DNA of 64,000 nucleotides, taken from NCBI GenBank assembly GCA_040752025.1, contig JBFMFR010000014.1, forward strand, positions 47,729-111,728, written 5' to 3'. Of this stretch, positions 8,679-16,639 are shown piece by piece. This DNA is from JBFMFR01 sp040752025. GTDB taxonomy: Bacteria; Chloroflexota; Anaerolineae; Anaerolineales; UBA4823. The position numbers were made by a program, and so were the translations under genes. How positions within the stretch are numbered: the stretch's first letter is position 1; the number at the start of each line of letters is the position of its first letter. The notes beneath the pieces are model-generated. The model was not told where the DNA came from. It saw nothing but the letters and a program-made list of their open reading frames with translations, and searched no databases.

Positions 8679-8704
8679 GGGGGCAGCCGGATCCGACTGC
8701 CCCC
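8679..8704 (-). terminator. Stem-loop after the Gfo/Idh gene
   Basis: GGGGGCAG (8679-8686) pairs with CTGCCCCC (8697-8704), and the ten-base centre contains the palindrome CGGATCCG. It starts 14 bases past the stop of the minus-strand gene at 8719. The following bases (ACACCGCATTT) are not a strong T-tract, so termination may be partial. Confidence 0.5.
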
Positions 8705-8718
8705 AGGTTTTCATGCGC

Positions 8719-9912
8719 TTAGTCTCGGATGATCTGTGAAATCTGGCCGCTTTGCTTGTCTTTCAGGATGATCTTGAGCTTGCCATTCGGCATGCGCTCT
8801 TCTTTGATCAGCCAGTGCTCCGCGTCATAATCTTTGAGCTGCGCCTCTGCCGCGCTGGCCGCGCCCCCGCTCCAGCCCTGGAGTTCCACCGGTTCCCATT
8901 TCTTGCTCTCAGCGGCTTTATAGCAGGCGTCCATGATGGCGTTGACGATGTAACCGTCGTAGAAGGTTTCCATGGGCTCTTTGCCGGCGTCCATAGCGTT
9001 GAACATATCCATGAACATACTGACGTAGCCCAGGGCGCCGACCTCGTCGCCCACCGGGAACAACCAGCCAGTATCGCCCTCGGCCTTCTCGGCCACGTAG
9101 CCGCCTTGCCCGACGCTGGTGAACATCTCGAAGCCAGTGCGCAGCCAGTGGTTGAGCCAGATGGTGCCCTCCGTGCCAGAAATCTCGTCGCGCAGGTCCA
9201 TGCCGCCGCGAAACGTCCAACTGACCTCGAACTGTCCGATAGCGCCGTTATCGTAGCGCACCAGTCCCACAGCGTGGTCTTCAGCGTCGATGGGGTGTAC
9301 CTGGGTATCCGCCCAGCAGGTCACTTCGAGCGGGCGGTTGCCTTTGCCGATGAAGTTACGGCTGATTTCGATGCAGTGGCAGCCCATGTCCACGATCGCC
9401 CCACCGCCCGAAAGCTGCTTGTTCCAGAACCAGTCGCTGTGCGGCCCGCCATGGGTCTCGCGCGAGCGCGCCCACAGCACCTTGCCCAGGGCGCCCTTCT
9501 GCGTGGATTGCAGCGCTTTCAAGGTCTTGGGCGTATACACCAGGTCCTCGAGGTAGCCGTGGAACACCCCTGCCTTTTCCACCGCCGCCAGCATCTCCAG
9601 GGCCTCCGGCCCGCTGGTAGCCAATGGCTTGGTGCACAACACCGCTTTGCCCGCTTCGGCAGCCAGCAGGGCGGCCTGCTTGTGCAGGTAGTTGGGCAGG
9701 CCGATGATCACCGTATCCACTTCAGGGTCGCGGATGGCCTGCGCCATGTCAGCCGTCGCCCGCGGGATGCCAAACTCCTCGGCGAAGCGCTCGGCTTCTT
9801 CCTGCCCGGCGGCGCAGACTACTTTGACCTCATCTTTGCCGCGGAAGTTGAGCAGGCTCATCGTATAAAAGCGGCCGATCAGGCCGGCGCCCAGCATGGC
9901 AATTTTGTGCAT
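8719..9912 (-). CDS. Gfo/Idh/MocA family oxidoreductase
   Basis: A 397-residue dehydrogenase with an N-terminal Rossmann fold (AMLGAGLIGRFY, about residues 5-16) and the family C-terminal domain. The usual EKP motif is replaced by TKP in LCTKPLATS near residue 95, a variation known in some family members that keeps the cofactor lysine. GGGAIVDMGCHCIEI provides the usual aspartate/histidine region. A strong ribosome site (GAGGAGGTAGTCAC) precedes ATG. It is divergent from the UROD-family gene, and matching operators sit at both promoters, so the GntR protein at 11212 probably controls it. It likely oxidises a sugar-type substrate; which one is unknown. Confidence 0.88.
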   Translation of the reverse strand: MHKIAMLGAGLIGRFYTMSLLNFRGKDEVKVVCAAGQEEAERFAEEFGIPRATADMAQAIRDPEVDTVIIGLPNYLHKQAALLAAEAGKAVLCTKPLATSGPEALEMLAAVEKAGVFHGYLEDLVYTPKTLKALQSTQKGALGKVLWARSRETHGGPHSDWFWNKQLSGGGAIVDMGCHCIEISRNFIGKGNRPLEVTCWADTQVHPIDAEDHAVGLVRYDNGAIGQFEVSWTFRGGMDLRDEISGTEGTIWLNHWLRTGFEMFTSVGQGGYVAEKAEGDTGWLFPVGDEVGALGYVSMFMDMFNAMDAGKEPMETFYDGYIVNAIMDACYKAAESKKWEPVELQGWSGGAASAAEAQLKDYDAEHWLIKEERMPNGKLKIILKDKQSGQISQIIRD

Positions 9913-9944
9913 GTGACTACCTCCTCGGGAACAATAATGACGAA

Positions 9945-9988
9945 TGTTCGGACATTTAGATTATATAGTAACATTTTTCACACGTCAA
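9945..9988 (-). promoter_or_regulatory. Promoter and GntR-type operator for the Gfo/Idh gene
   Basis: On the minus strand -35 TTGACG (9983-9988) and a perfect -10 TATAAT (9960-9965) are 17 bases apart. Just past the -10 lies TGTTCGGACATT (9945-9956, plus-strand reading), whose core TGTTCGGACA is a near-palindrome over the expected transcription start. The same core recurs in inverted orientation at 10028-10039. Confidence 0.65.
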
Positions 9989-9991
9989 TCC

Positions 9992-10039
9992 TTGCGGACA
10001 ATCGAACAATGATGTAGAATTTGCATTAATGTCCGAACA
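9992..10039 (+). promoter_or_regulatory. Promoter and GntR-type operator for the UROD-family/GntR genes
   Basis: -35 TTGCGG (9992-9997) and -10 TAGAAT (10015-10020) are 17 bases apart. AATGTCCGAACA (10028-10039) follows; it is the exact inverted copy of the 12 bases at 9945-9956. The common core TGTYCGRACA fits HutC-subfamily GntR operators, which have palindromic TGT...ACA ends. The site would cover the transcription start. Confidence 0.6.
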
Positions 10040-10064
10040 ATTCTTCGTCTCGAAATCCTCCCCG

Positions 10065-11225
10065 ATGAAGCCGCGCCAGCGCCTGCTGGCTGCCATCGAT
10101 CACCAGGAGCCAGACCGCCTGCCGTTGGCCCTGGGCGGCGGCCCCTACGGTGTGGTGGACCCGCTCTACCTCAAGCTGGTCGAGCTGCTCGGCCTGGGCG
10201 CACCGGTGGAGCCTTTTCGCTCGGGCCACAGCATCTCCTACATGGACGACCACTTGCTCGAAAAGTTGGGCGTCGATACGCGCTACTGCTGGCCCGGCCT
10301 GATGCCCAACAGCCCGGTACTGCCCGGCGAAGATGAAGACACTTTCTACGATTCCTTCGGGCAGGCCTGGAAGCGCGCCCTGCCGTATTATTACGCCGGG
10401 GACGGGTTGCTCAAGGACGCGACGGATATCGACGATATCGACCGGCGGGTGCGCTGGCTCGACCTCGATGACCCGCGCTGGACCGCTGGCCTGGCCGAGC
10501 GGGCGCGCTGGCTGCACGAACATACGGACTACTTCGTCGTCATGCGCATGGTGGCCTCGCACGGGCCTTTCCAGATGGCCTGCGACCTGCGCGGCACAGA
10601 GAACTTCCTGATGGACCTGGCGCTCAACCCCGAATTCGCCTGGGCCCTGCTCCAGCAGATCACTGCCAACCTGGAGGGGCTGCTGTGCCTGGCGATGCGG
10701 GCGGGCGGGGAGTATTTCGACATGATCGAGCTGCCCGGCGACGATTACGCCGGTAACGCCGGGGCGCTCATTTCGCCGCGCATGTTTCGCCAGTTCGTCC
10801 AGCCCTGCCTCGAACGCCTGATCAGGGTCATCCGGGAGCACCGCCCCCAGATCAAGATCATGCTGCATAGCGATGGGGCTATCACCGGGCTGCTGCCTGA
10901 CCTGGTTGCCCTGGGGGTGGACGTGATCCACCCGCTCGAGCCGCTGCCCGCCACCGACATCCCGGCAGTCAAGGCGCAGTTCGGTCGGCAGGTGGCCTTC
11001 CTGGGGGCCATCGATGTTACGCACGCCATGCTAGGCGAGCGCCAGGCGGTGATCGCCGAGGTGCGCCAGCGCATCGCCCAACTCGCTCCTGGCGGAGGTT
11101 ACATCCTAGCTCCGTCCAACCACCTGCAGGCCGATATCCCGCCTGAAAACGTGGTGACCCTATTCGAAAGCGCTCGCCAGTTCGGGAACTACCCCATTCG
11201 ATTCGGAGAAGATGCCCGTGGATGA
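10065..11225 (+). CDS. Uroporphyrinogen decarboxylase (URO-D) family protein
   Basis: A URO-D/methyltransferase-fold protein of 386 residues from this start. The opening MKPRQRLLAAIDHQEPDRLP is the usual start of non-heme URO-D family members, which is why I prefer ATG 10065 over the in-frame ATG 10029; the latter lies inside the operator and about two bases from the predicted transcription start. GGEYFDMIELPGDDY, KIMLHSDGAI and GVDVIHPLEPLP are barrel segments characteristic of the family. GGYILAPSNHLQADIPPENV is the family C-terminal signature. Genuine haem-pathway function is unlikely beside a Gfo/Idh gene and a GntR regulator; such paralogues often accompany sugar catabolism or methyl transfer. 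The exact reaction is unknown. Confidence 0.85.
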   Translation: MKPRQRLLAAIDHQEPDRLPLALGGGPYGVVDPLYLKLVELLGLGAPVEPFRSGHSISYMDDHLLEKLGVDTRYCWPGLMPNSPVLPGEDEDTFYDSFGQAWKRALPYYYAGDGLLKDATDIDDIDRRVRWLDLDDPRWTAGLAERARWLHEHTDYFVVMRMVASHGPFQMACDLRGTENFLMDLALNPEFAWALLQQITANLEGLLCLAMRAGGEYFDMIELPGDDYAGNAGALISPRMFRQFVQPCLERLIRVIREHRPQIKIMLHSDGAITGLLPDLVALGVDVIHPLEPLPATDIPAVKAQFGRQVAFLGAIDVTHAMLGERQAVIAEVRQRIAQLAPGGGYILAPSNHLQADIPPENVVTLFESARQFGNYPIRFGEDARG

Positions 11226-11973
11226 AAAAAGCACACTGCCTCTATCCAGCGTCGACCCGCACAGCCCGCTGCCGCTCTACTACCAGATCTACCTCGACCT
11301 GCGCCAGTTGATCCAGCGCGCTGTCATCCCACCGGGTGGCATGCTGCCGCCTGAGATGGAGCTGTGCCAGTCTTACAACGTCGGGCGGCAGACCATCCGT
11401 CAGGCCATCGCTCGCCTGGTGGATGACAACCTGGTGGAGCGTTTTGCCGGTCGCGGCACTTTCGTCTGTGAGCAGACCAGCCACACCCAGTTCTTCCTCG
11501 ACCGCAGTTTCAGTCAGCAGATGCGCGAGCTGGGGCGTACGCCGCACTCGCGCCTGCTCAGCCTGCAAACCGGGCTGGTGGAAGCCGAAAACGTGCCCGC
11601 CCTGCACAAATGGCAGGGCGCTGCCTGCCTGATCCTCGAGCGCCTGCGCCTGGGCGACGACGAGCCTATCTGCCACCAGGTCAGCACGGTCTTGATGGAG
11701 CGCTGCCCGGGCATCCAGGAACAGGACTTTGCCAGCCAGTCGCTCTACGAAGTGCTGGCGACCCGCTACCACCTGCGCATCAACCGCATCGATCACATCG
11801 TGCGGGCGGTGGCGGCCGACGACTACCGCGCCGAACTGCTCAACGTGGCTCCCGGCGCGCCGCTGCTCTTCGTGGCGACCACGGCCTATGCCGACGATGG
11901 CAGCCTGGTGGAGCACTCGACGGCTTACTACCGCGCCGACCGCTACGAATACAGCACCACCCAGACCCGCTAA
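11212..11973 (+). CDS. GntR family transcriptional regulator, HutC subfamily
   Basis: A 253-residue regulator. The N-terminal winged helix-turn-helix (about residues 17-80) contains LPLYYQIYLDLRQLI, a GGMLPPEMELCQSYNVGRQTIRQA-type recognition region and DNLVERFAGRGTFV. The C-terminal half (about 95-245) is a UTRA effector domain, ending with LVEHSTAYYRADRYEY. The gene overlaps the end of the UROD-family gene by 14 bases and has GGAG five bases before ATG, so the two are co-expressed. The two TGTYCGRACA sites at 9945 and 10030 are its probable targets, giving autoregulation plus control of the divergent dehydrogenase. Confidence 0.92.
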   Translation: MPVDEKSTLPLSSVDPHSPLPLYYQIYLDLRQLIQRAVIPPGGMLPPEMELCQSYNVGRQTIRQAIARLVDDNLVERFAGRGTFVCEQTSHTQFFLDRSFSQQMRELGRTPHSRLLSLQTGLVEAENVPALHKWQGAACLILERLRLGDDEPICHQVSTVLMERCPGIQEQDFASQSLYEVLATRYHLRINRIDHIVRAVAADDYRAELLNVAPGAPLLFVATTAYADDGSLVEHSTAYYRADRYEYSTTQTR

Positions 11974-12119
11974 GGAACGAGGATTAAACAACTGTCCAGT
12001 GTCTTTTCATCCTTGCAAAATATAGACCAAAAGGGCAAGCTTCTTGTGATCTGTCAGAACAAACTACCCCTTATGGAGTGGAAATGATGCAGCCCTAAAG
12101 CCCCGAAATAGAACAAGCG

Positions 12120-12371
12120 ATGAAGAAGTATTACGCCACGCTCTCCGAAAAAGATCGGCGGCGCTATGCTGCCATTGAGTCGCTGAAATTGGGGCATGGC
12201 GGACAAAGTTACATCGCCGGGTTGCTGGGATGCAGTGAAAAGACGGTGAGCCGAGGTCTGGATGAACTAGAATCCATGCCGGAACAACCCGAGTATGAAG
12301 CCGCACAGCGAAAACCGGGCGGGGGTCGCCATCGGTATGATGAAAATCATCCGGACATCGACGCTCAATTT
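12120..12371 (+). pseudogene. ISAzo13-family transposase, N-terminal remnant
   Basis: The translation KKYYATLSEKDRRRYAAIES, then LGHGGQSYIAGLLGCSEKTV and KPGGGRHRYDENHPDIDAQF, follows the N-terminal helix-turn-helix region of ISAzo13-type (Rhodopirellula-type) transposases. Family similarity extends a few codons upstream (SPEIEQA, from about 12099). It stops exactly where the 82-bp repeat begins at 12372. The DDE catalytic domain, about 300 residues, is missing, so the element is dead. Confidence 0.8.
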
Positions 12372-12899
12372 ATTGAGTCCGGCGTTCTCAATCCCCGCAC
12401 GCTTTACCGGAAAGCAAGGAGCTTCCCCATGAATCTGGCCTCCGAAGGCGATGTGCTCTTCGGCCTTGGCCCGGATAGGGCCGTGTGGGCCAAGATTTGC
12501 GATCACCCCGATGAACTGCCACTGGCAGAAAACGCTCCCGGCAACCCTTCGGCAGCCCTTCGACTGGGCTCAGGAGAAGGGCGCTCAGGGCAAGTTACCG
12601 CCCTGGTCTGGCGTATGCTGACCGAAGCGGAAGAAACCTTCGGCGCCAAGAGCATGGCGCGCGAGCGCGCCGCTTGCGGCGGCTGGCCAACGCCTCGTTC
12701 CGTGGCCGATTTCTTGATGTGGCTGGAAGACGAGGTCGAAATTCAACAGCAACAGAGCGCTGGTCACCCAAACGAAATGACCGAGCGTTTGGCCTATGCC
12801 GCCGCGTTGAGCGAACTGGCTGCCGAACTGCGCGGACTGGGCTTCGAGCCTTCCACGCCCCCCTGGGAAACAGAAGCGCTGCAGGAAGGTGAGGCATGA
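12120..12899 (+). CDS. Chimeric ORF: transposase N-terminus joined to a protein of unknown function
   Basis: One 259-codon frame with two unrelated parts. Codons 1-84 are an ISAzo13-type transposase N-terminus; from codon 85 the frame follows the 82-bp repeat (12372-12453) and then an unrecognised sequence. Inside the repeat is a ribosome site AAGGAG and ATG at 12429, so the functional protein is probably the last 156 residues, starting MNLASEGD. That part contains WPTPRSVADFLMWLEDEVE and an alanine/leucine-rich helix and ends in EALQEGEA. The stop overlaps the beta-clamp ATG by four bases (ATGA), so the two are translationally coupled. I do not recognise the family; coupling to a clamp suggests a DNA-metabolism or phage/plasmid role. 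Confidence 0.6.
   Translation: MKKYYATLSEKDRRRYAAIESLKLGHGGQSYIAGLLGCSEKTVSRGLDELESMPEQPEYEAAQRKPGGGRHRYDENHPDIDAQFIESGVLNPRTLYRKARSFPMNLASEGDVLFGLGPDRAVWAKICDHPDELPLAENAPGNPSAALRLGSGEGRSGQVTALVWRMLTEAEETFGAKSMARERAACGGWPTPRSVADFLMWLEDEVEIQQQQSAGHPNEMTERLAYAAALSELAAELRGLGFEPSTPPWETEALQEGEA
12372..12453 (+). repeat. 82-bp dispersed repeat, copy A
   Basis: It is near-identical (three mismatches) to 21401-21482. It carries half of a hairpin arm (ATTGAG...CTCAAT), the ribosome site AAGCAAGGAG and a start codon followed by NLASEG codons. Copy A lies between a transposase remnant and an unknown gene; copy B lies between a binding-protein gene and a permease gene. Confidence 0.9.
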
Positions 12900-14002
12900 A
12901 ACTCATCATCCCCCAATCTGACCTGGCGCGCGGCCTGGCGATTGCCGCCCGCGCCGCCAGCCCCCGCAGCACCCTGCCGGTCCTGGCCAACGTGCTGCTC
13001 GAAGCCGGTGAAACCGGCTTGCAGCTTTCGGCCACCGACCTGGAGATCAGCCTCTCCGTTCAGGTTCCGGCGCGGGTCGAAAAACCCGGCGCCATCAGCA
13101 TCTCGGCGCGCGCCTTCGCCAACCTGGTGAACACGCTGCCCGGCCTGGATGTTTCGCTCAGCCTGAAGAAAGAGAAGCTGGAGGTGGTGTGTGGTTCATC
13201 CAAAACCGCTTTAAACGGCGTTCCTGCCGCGGAGTTCCCGCCGCTGCCGGAGATCGAAACCGGACAGGGGCTGTCTCTGCCTGCGCCCGATTTCAAGAAC
13301 CTGCTGCAGCAGGTGGTCTTCGCCGCTTCGAGCGACGACAGCCGCCCGGTGCTGACCGGTGTGCTGCTGGTCGCTGAAGGAGGGCGCCTGACCCTGGCTG
13401 CTGCGGATGGCTTCCGGCTCTCCGAGTGCAGCCTTGCCCTGGAGACGCCGGTCACAACCCCACAGCGTTACCTGGTTCCGGCCAAAGCCTTGAGCGAACT
13501 CACTCGCCTCCTGGGCGAAGCCGAACAGGTCACGCTCTGCGCCCCGAAGGGCAGAGGACAGATTGCCTTTGTGCTGCCCGGCTGCATGTTGGTCTCGCAG
13601 TTGATCGAAGGCAACTTCCCTGATTACCAGCAGATAATCCCCAGGCGCCACGAAATGAGCGCCGTGATCCCTACCGCCGAACTGCTCAAAGCCTGCAAGC
13701 AGGCCGAGATATTTGCGCGTGAGAACGGGCGCACGGCTCACCTGCGCTTCAAGCCTGGTCTGGTCGAGGTCTCCGGCCACTCGGACGAGTCTGGATCCAC
13801 CGGCGCATCCGTTGCCGCCCAGATCACCGGCCCGGAGATCGAAATCGCCTTCAACGTGGTTTTCTTGCGTGAAGCCCTGAGCCTGATCCGCTCGCCCTCG
13901 GTGGCTTTCGAAGCCATTGCCCCCACCAGCCCGGGTCTTTTCCGGCCAGTTGGGGAGGAGGGCTATCTGCATGTCATCATGCCTGTCCACCTGGGAACAT
14001 GA
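12896..14002 (+). CDS. dnaN: DNA polymerase III subunit beta (sliding clamp), probable accessory copy
   Basis: A 368-residue clamp with three repeated clamp domains of about 120 residues. Recognisable segments are SPRSTLPVLANVLLEA in domain 1, FAASSDDSRPVLTGVLL in domain 2 and the GNFPDYQQIIP hydrophobic-pocket region opening domain 3. The C-terminus YLHVIMPVHLGT corresponds to the family end (usually MPMRL). It forms the ring that tethers DNA polymerase. The ATG overlaps the preceding stop by four bases and is preceded by GGTGAGGC. No dnaA, recF or gyrase gene is near, and a transposase remnant and a broken gene flank it, so it is more likely an extra island- or phage-borne clamp than the chromosomal one. 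Confidence 0.88.
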   Translation: MKLIIPQSDLARGLAIAARAASPRSTLPVLANVLLEAGETGLQLSATDLEISLSVQVPARVEKPGAISISARAFANLVNTLPGLDVSLSLKKEKLEVVCGSSKTALNGVPAAEFPPLPEIETGQGLSLPAPDFKNLLQQVVFAASSDDSRPVLTGVLLVAEGGRLTLAAADGFRLSECSLALETPVTTPQRYLVPAKALSELTRLLGEAEQVTLCAPKGRGQIAFVLPGCMLVSQLIEGNFPDYQQIIPRRHEMSAVIPTAELLKACKQAEIFARENGRTAHLRFKPGLVEVSGHSDESGSTGASVAAQITGPEIEIAFNVVFLREALSLIRSPSVAFEAIAPTSPGLFRPVGEEGYLHVIMPVHLGT

Positions 14003-14013
14003 GGAGGCGGGGT

Positions 14014-14564
14014 ATGCACATCAACCTGCTGACCACCTGCCCCCCACGCGCCAGCGCCGAAGTGCTGCAACTGGCCGTGATAGAAGCTGTGGTTTCCATC
14101 TCCGGCTACAGCTACCCGTTGACCTGGGCGAAGGGGTACAGCCCCGCCGTCACTACGTGGGACCTGACCTGGCCTGCGCCTGCGAGCTGCGCGAAGCCTG
14201 CCCGGCCGTGCGCTCGGTGCAGGTATACCTGTGCGCTGGCGGGCAACCCGCTCCCCAGCCGCCGCCCGGCTACTACCCGGTTCGCCCGGCCCACTGCCCA
14301 ATTTGCGGTGAAACGACCGTATTTGACGCCAGACTTTCCAGCAAACGCCGTGGAAGCGGCTGGCGCTACGTCTCTGGCGGCTCGGCCCACTACTGGGGTA
14401 CGATGGGCAAAGCCCTGGCAGAGAAGTTTGCTGCCAATCCCTGGTTGTTTCCGCCGGTGGTGATGCGTGAAGGCATCCAGGTTTTCGCCTGGGATGGCGT
14501 AGTGAACGGCGATCAGGTGCTTTATCCCGGCATCTTGCGCACCGAAGTCATTACAACGGCTTGA
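14014..14564 (+). pseudogene. Protein of unknown function, probably frameshifted
   Basis: A strong ribosome site (GAGGAGG, 14001-14007) overlapping the clamp stop leads to ATG 14014 and a plausible start, MHINLLTTCPPRASAEVLQL. That frame turns into low-quality sequence and stops near 14463. The good coding signal moves to the -1 frame at roughly 14120-14170 and continues CELREACPAV, HCPICGETTVF, GSGWRYVSGGSAHYWGTMGK and a natural-looking end, TEVITTA, at 14564. Neither frame alone explains the whole stretch, so I read it as one gene with a frameshift (mutation or sequencing error). The family is not recognised. It follows the clamp gene directly. Confidence 0.5.
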
Positions 14565-14649
14565 TTGAGGTTTTAACCGGCTGTTTTTCTAAGACGGATT
14601 TTTGTGGGCATCGACAAGCAGCTCTGAATGACAGATGCAGAGGAAAATT

Positions 14650-15726
14650 TCATCTGGATTCCGGTTGATCGCCTCCGGGACCTGAATACTCTATAACAGC
14701 AGCATAACCATGGCGCTCACGCAGCAGCAATCGTACGATCCAGATCGGCATCAACACACCAAGCAGGGCCACACCAAACCACCCGACTAAACCGACCAGC
14801 CCCTCCAAAGGCAGCAGCAATAAGAGCGCTTCGGTAACCGCGGCCGTCAGCGCAAAGGCAGCAATGGCCCAAAGCCAAGAGCGCGGCGAAATGATGGGAG
14901 GCAGGGCATCCGCCGAGTAGTGGCTCTGGCGAGAAACCCGTAACGCCAGGATCAACCAAAAGGCGCAAATTGCATATAAAACCCAGACCGTGAAGTGCCC
15001 CAATAAGGGTGGGTAAGCTTCCGGGCGCAACAAGAAACCTGTAAACAGATATAGCCCGGCAAGCAATAACCCCAGAACCCTAAACTCAGCTTTGTTGGGC
15101 AGCAAATCTTCGATCGTATAATCGCACCCACGAGTCAATCTGCGCCACAACCAGCCGAAGCTCCCCAAAACAAGCGAGCTACCCAGGCCGGCAAGTAGGG
15201 CATGACCAGGTGCGGGAGCGTTGATCGTAACGAATAAACCCCCCAGAACAGCAAGTGTTAGCCAACCTTTTGGGGCGCCGAACAGACACTGTAAACGCCT
15301 GGGAAAACGGGTTAGGATTTCGGTGGAGCGGGTCAACCAGGTTTCAGCCGCCAAAAGCGGGAAGATGAAAGACATCCAGGCATGCCAGAAAAAGACCAAC
15401 ACGAGCACTTCAAAAATGGCGACTTCAGCGAATTTGAACACTTCACCCCAATCGGGGTTCCAGAGGACTTTGGTGATATAGGCTTCGTAAAGACCAAAGA
15501 GTGTGCCGGCAAAGTAGAGCGCCGGCAGCGTGGGACGGCCTGTGCGGTAAACAATGGTGAGCAGCACGAGGGTGTGCAAAAGATAGAGCGGCACAACCAG
15601 CAAAATGCCCCAGGGATGGAAGTAAGGAAACAAGTCAGAACCACTGATGACCTCGGCAAAAAAGGTCGAGAGCAGGCCCAGGTTGAGCCAGAAAAGGTAC
15701 TTGTGGGCGCGGGAAGCAGGTTTCAT
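14650..15726 (-). CDS. Multi-spanning membrane protein of unknown function
   Basis: A 358-residue integral membrane protein with about ten hydrophobic segments, starting MKPASRAHKYLFWLNLGLLS. Notable features are GILLVVPLYLLHTLVL, TLFGLYEAYITKVLWNPDWG in the second loop, a cytoplasmic-type stretch near residue 200 (RRLTRGCDYTIEDLLPNKAE) and a charged C-terminus. I recognise no family. It is followed, 43 bp upstream on the same strand, by another unknown membrane gene of similar plan, so the two are probably co-expressed. Start codon ATG has GGAGCGAAC before it, a weak but usable site. Confidence 0.7.
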   Translation of the reverse strand: MKPASRAHKYLFWLNLGLLSTFFAEVISGSDLFPYFHPWGILLVVPLYLLHTLVLLTIVYRTGRPTLPALYFAGTLFGLYEAYITKVLWNPDWGEVFKFAEVAIFEVLVLVFFWHAWMSFIFPLLAAETWLTRSTEILTRFPRRLQCLFGAPKGWLTLAVLGGLFVTINAPAPGHALLAGLGSSLVLGSFGWLWRRLTRGCDYTIEDLLPNKAEFRVLGLLLAGLYLFTGFLLRPEAYPPLLGHFTVWVLYAICAFWLILALRVSRQSHYSADALPPIISPRSWLWAIAAFALTAAVTEALLLLLPLEGLVGLVGWFGVALLGVLMPIWIVRLLLRERHGYAAVIEYSGPGGDQPESR

Positions 15727-15769
15727 GTTCGCTCCAGATGAATGGGTGGTTGGGTCAATGGATCAAGGT

Positions 15770-16336
15770 TTATCCAGAAACTGCGAAGATAACCAACATG
15801 ATCACGATAAGATATCCTGTAAAGGGGATCAGCCACAACATTGGCTTGAGCGCCGCGCTCCAGGCAGGTGTGGACGGCGGCTTCGGTGGGTCAGCCGTGA
15901 CAATCAGCCAGGCCGGGGGCAAAACCATCGAACTGTAAACAGGGATGAAAACCCATAAGAACATCCCCGCCATCATCAGCCAGTATTCCAGCGTGAAGAG
16001 TTGGAAAGAACCATCGAATATGCCCATCAACGAGCCGACAATGCCATCCCCACCCAGTTCGTAGAAGCCGCCCAGGAAGAGCACGGTGGCGCTTGAAAAC
16101 CGCCGGTGTTGCTGCACTTTGACGAATGTAAACACCATCAAGATGTACCAGGGCATGGTCAAGATCAGATCAACGATCAGGTTGGGATGCGCAGCGATGC
16201 CTTCAGCGCAAAAAATCTTCTCAAAGAGCAGGAATTCGGTTTCGATCACAATGGCATTGAAGGCCCCCAAGAGAATGGCATTATAACTACCAACAACCCC
16301 CAGGCCAGGCCAAGTCCAACCAGCCAAGGCCGCCAA
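15770..16336 (-). CDS. Membrane protein of unknown function, start uncertain, possibly 5'-truncated
   Basis: At least 188 residues with about five membrane segments. The drawn start is TTG at 16336, with no clear ribosome site. The frame stays open for 31 more codons upstream (back to a TAA at 16430-16432) without ATG or GTG, and those codons look protein-like, so the true 5' end may be lost. FLGGFYELGGDGIVGSL in the centre resembles the YFAGTLFGLYEAYITKVL segment of the protein at 14650-15726, suggesting distant paralogues. The C-terminus ends in a hydrophobic helix. Function unknown; the pair lies inside the rearranged accessory patch. Confidence 0.55.
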   Translation of the reverse strand: MAALAGWTWPGLGVVGSYNAILLGAFNAIVIETEFLLFEKIFCAEGIAAHPNLIVDLILTMPWYILMVFTFVKVQQHRRFSSATVLFLGGFYELGGDGIVGSLMGIFDGSFQLFTLEYWLMMAGMFLWVFIPVYSSMVLPPAWLIVTADPPKPPSTPAWSAALKPMLWLIPFTGYLIVIMLVIFAVSG

Positions 16337-16639
16337 TTGTTTGTGGAAAATCGAAGGTCGGTTTGTGAGTTTGGGATGTTCGCCATTTCCTGCAAGATCA
16401 CGCTTACGCTTGATGGTATTTCTATGAAGTTATACAGCTAAACGCGGGAAAAGTTGCATTACCCGGAGTCAATCAAGCAGAACCCACCTGATGGGGCCAC
16501 AGGATCTTTCCCCCTGCGTTTTCCGATTTCCAGCCCTGTCTCCTGGGAACTGACCCAGGCGAGAGGGCTGGAGTCTTTCTTTCCCCTCGATAACCAACAA
16601 CTCATATCATGCAATATCCCACTGGAGGCAACCATATTC

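Noticed and set aside
12896..14002. Replication origin next to dnaN
   Set aside because: No dnaA gene and no cluster of DnaA boxes were seen nearby; the surroundings are mobile-element remnants.
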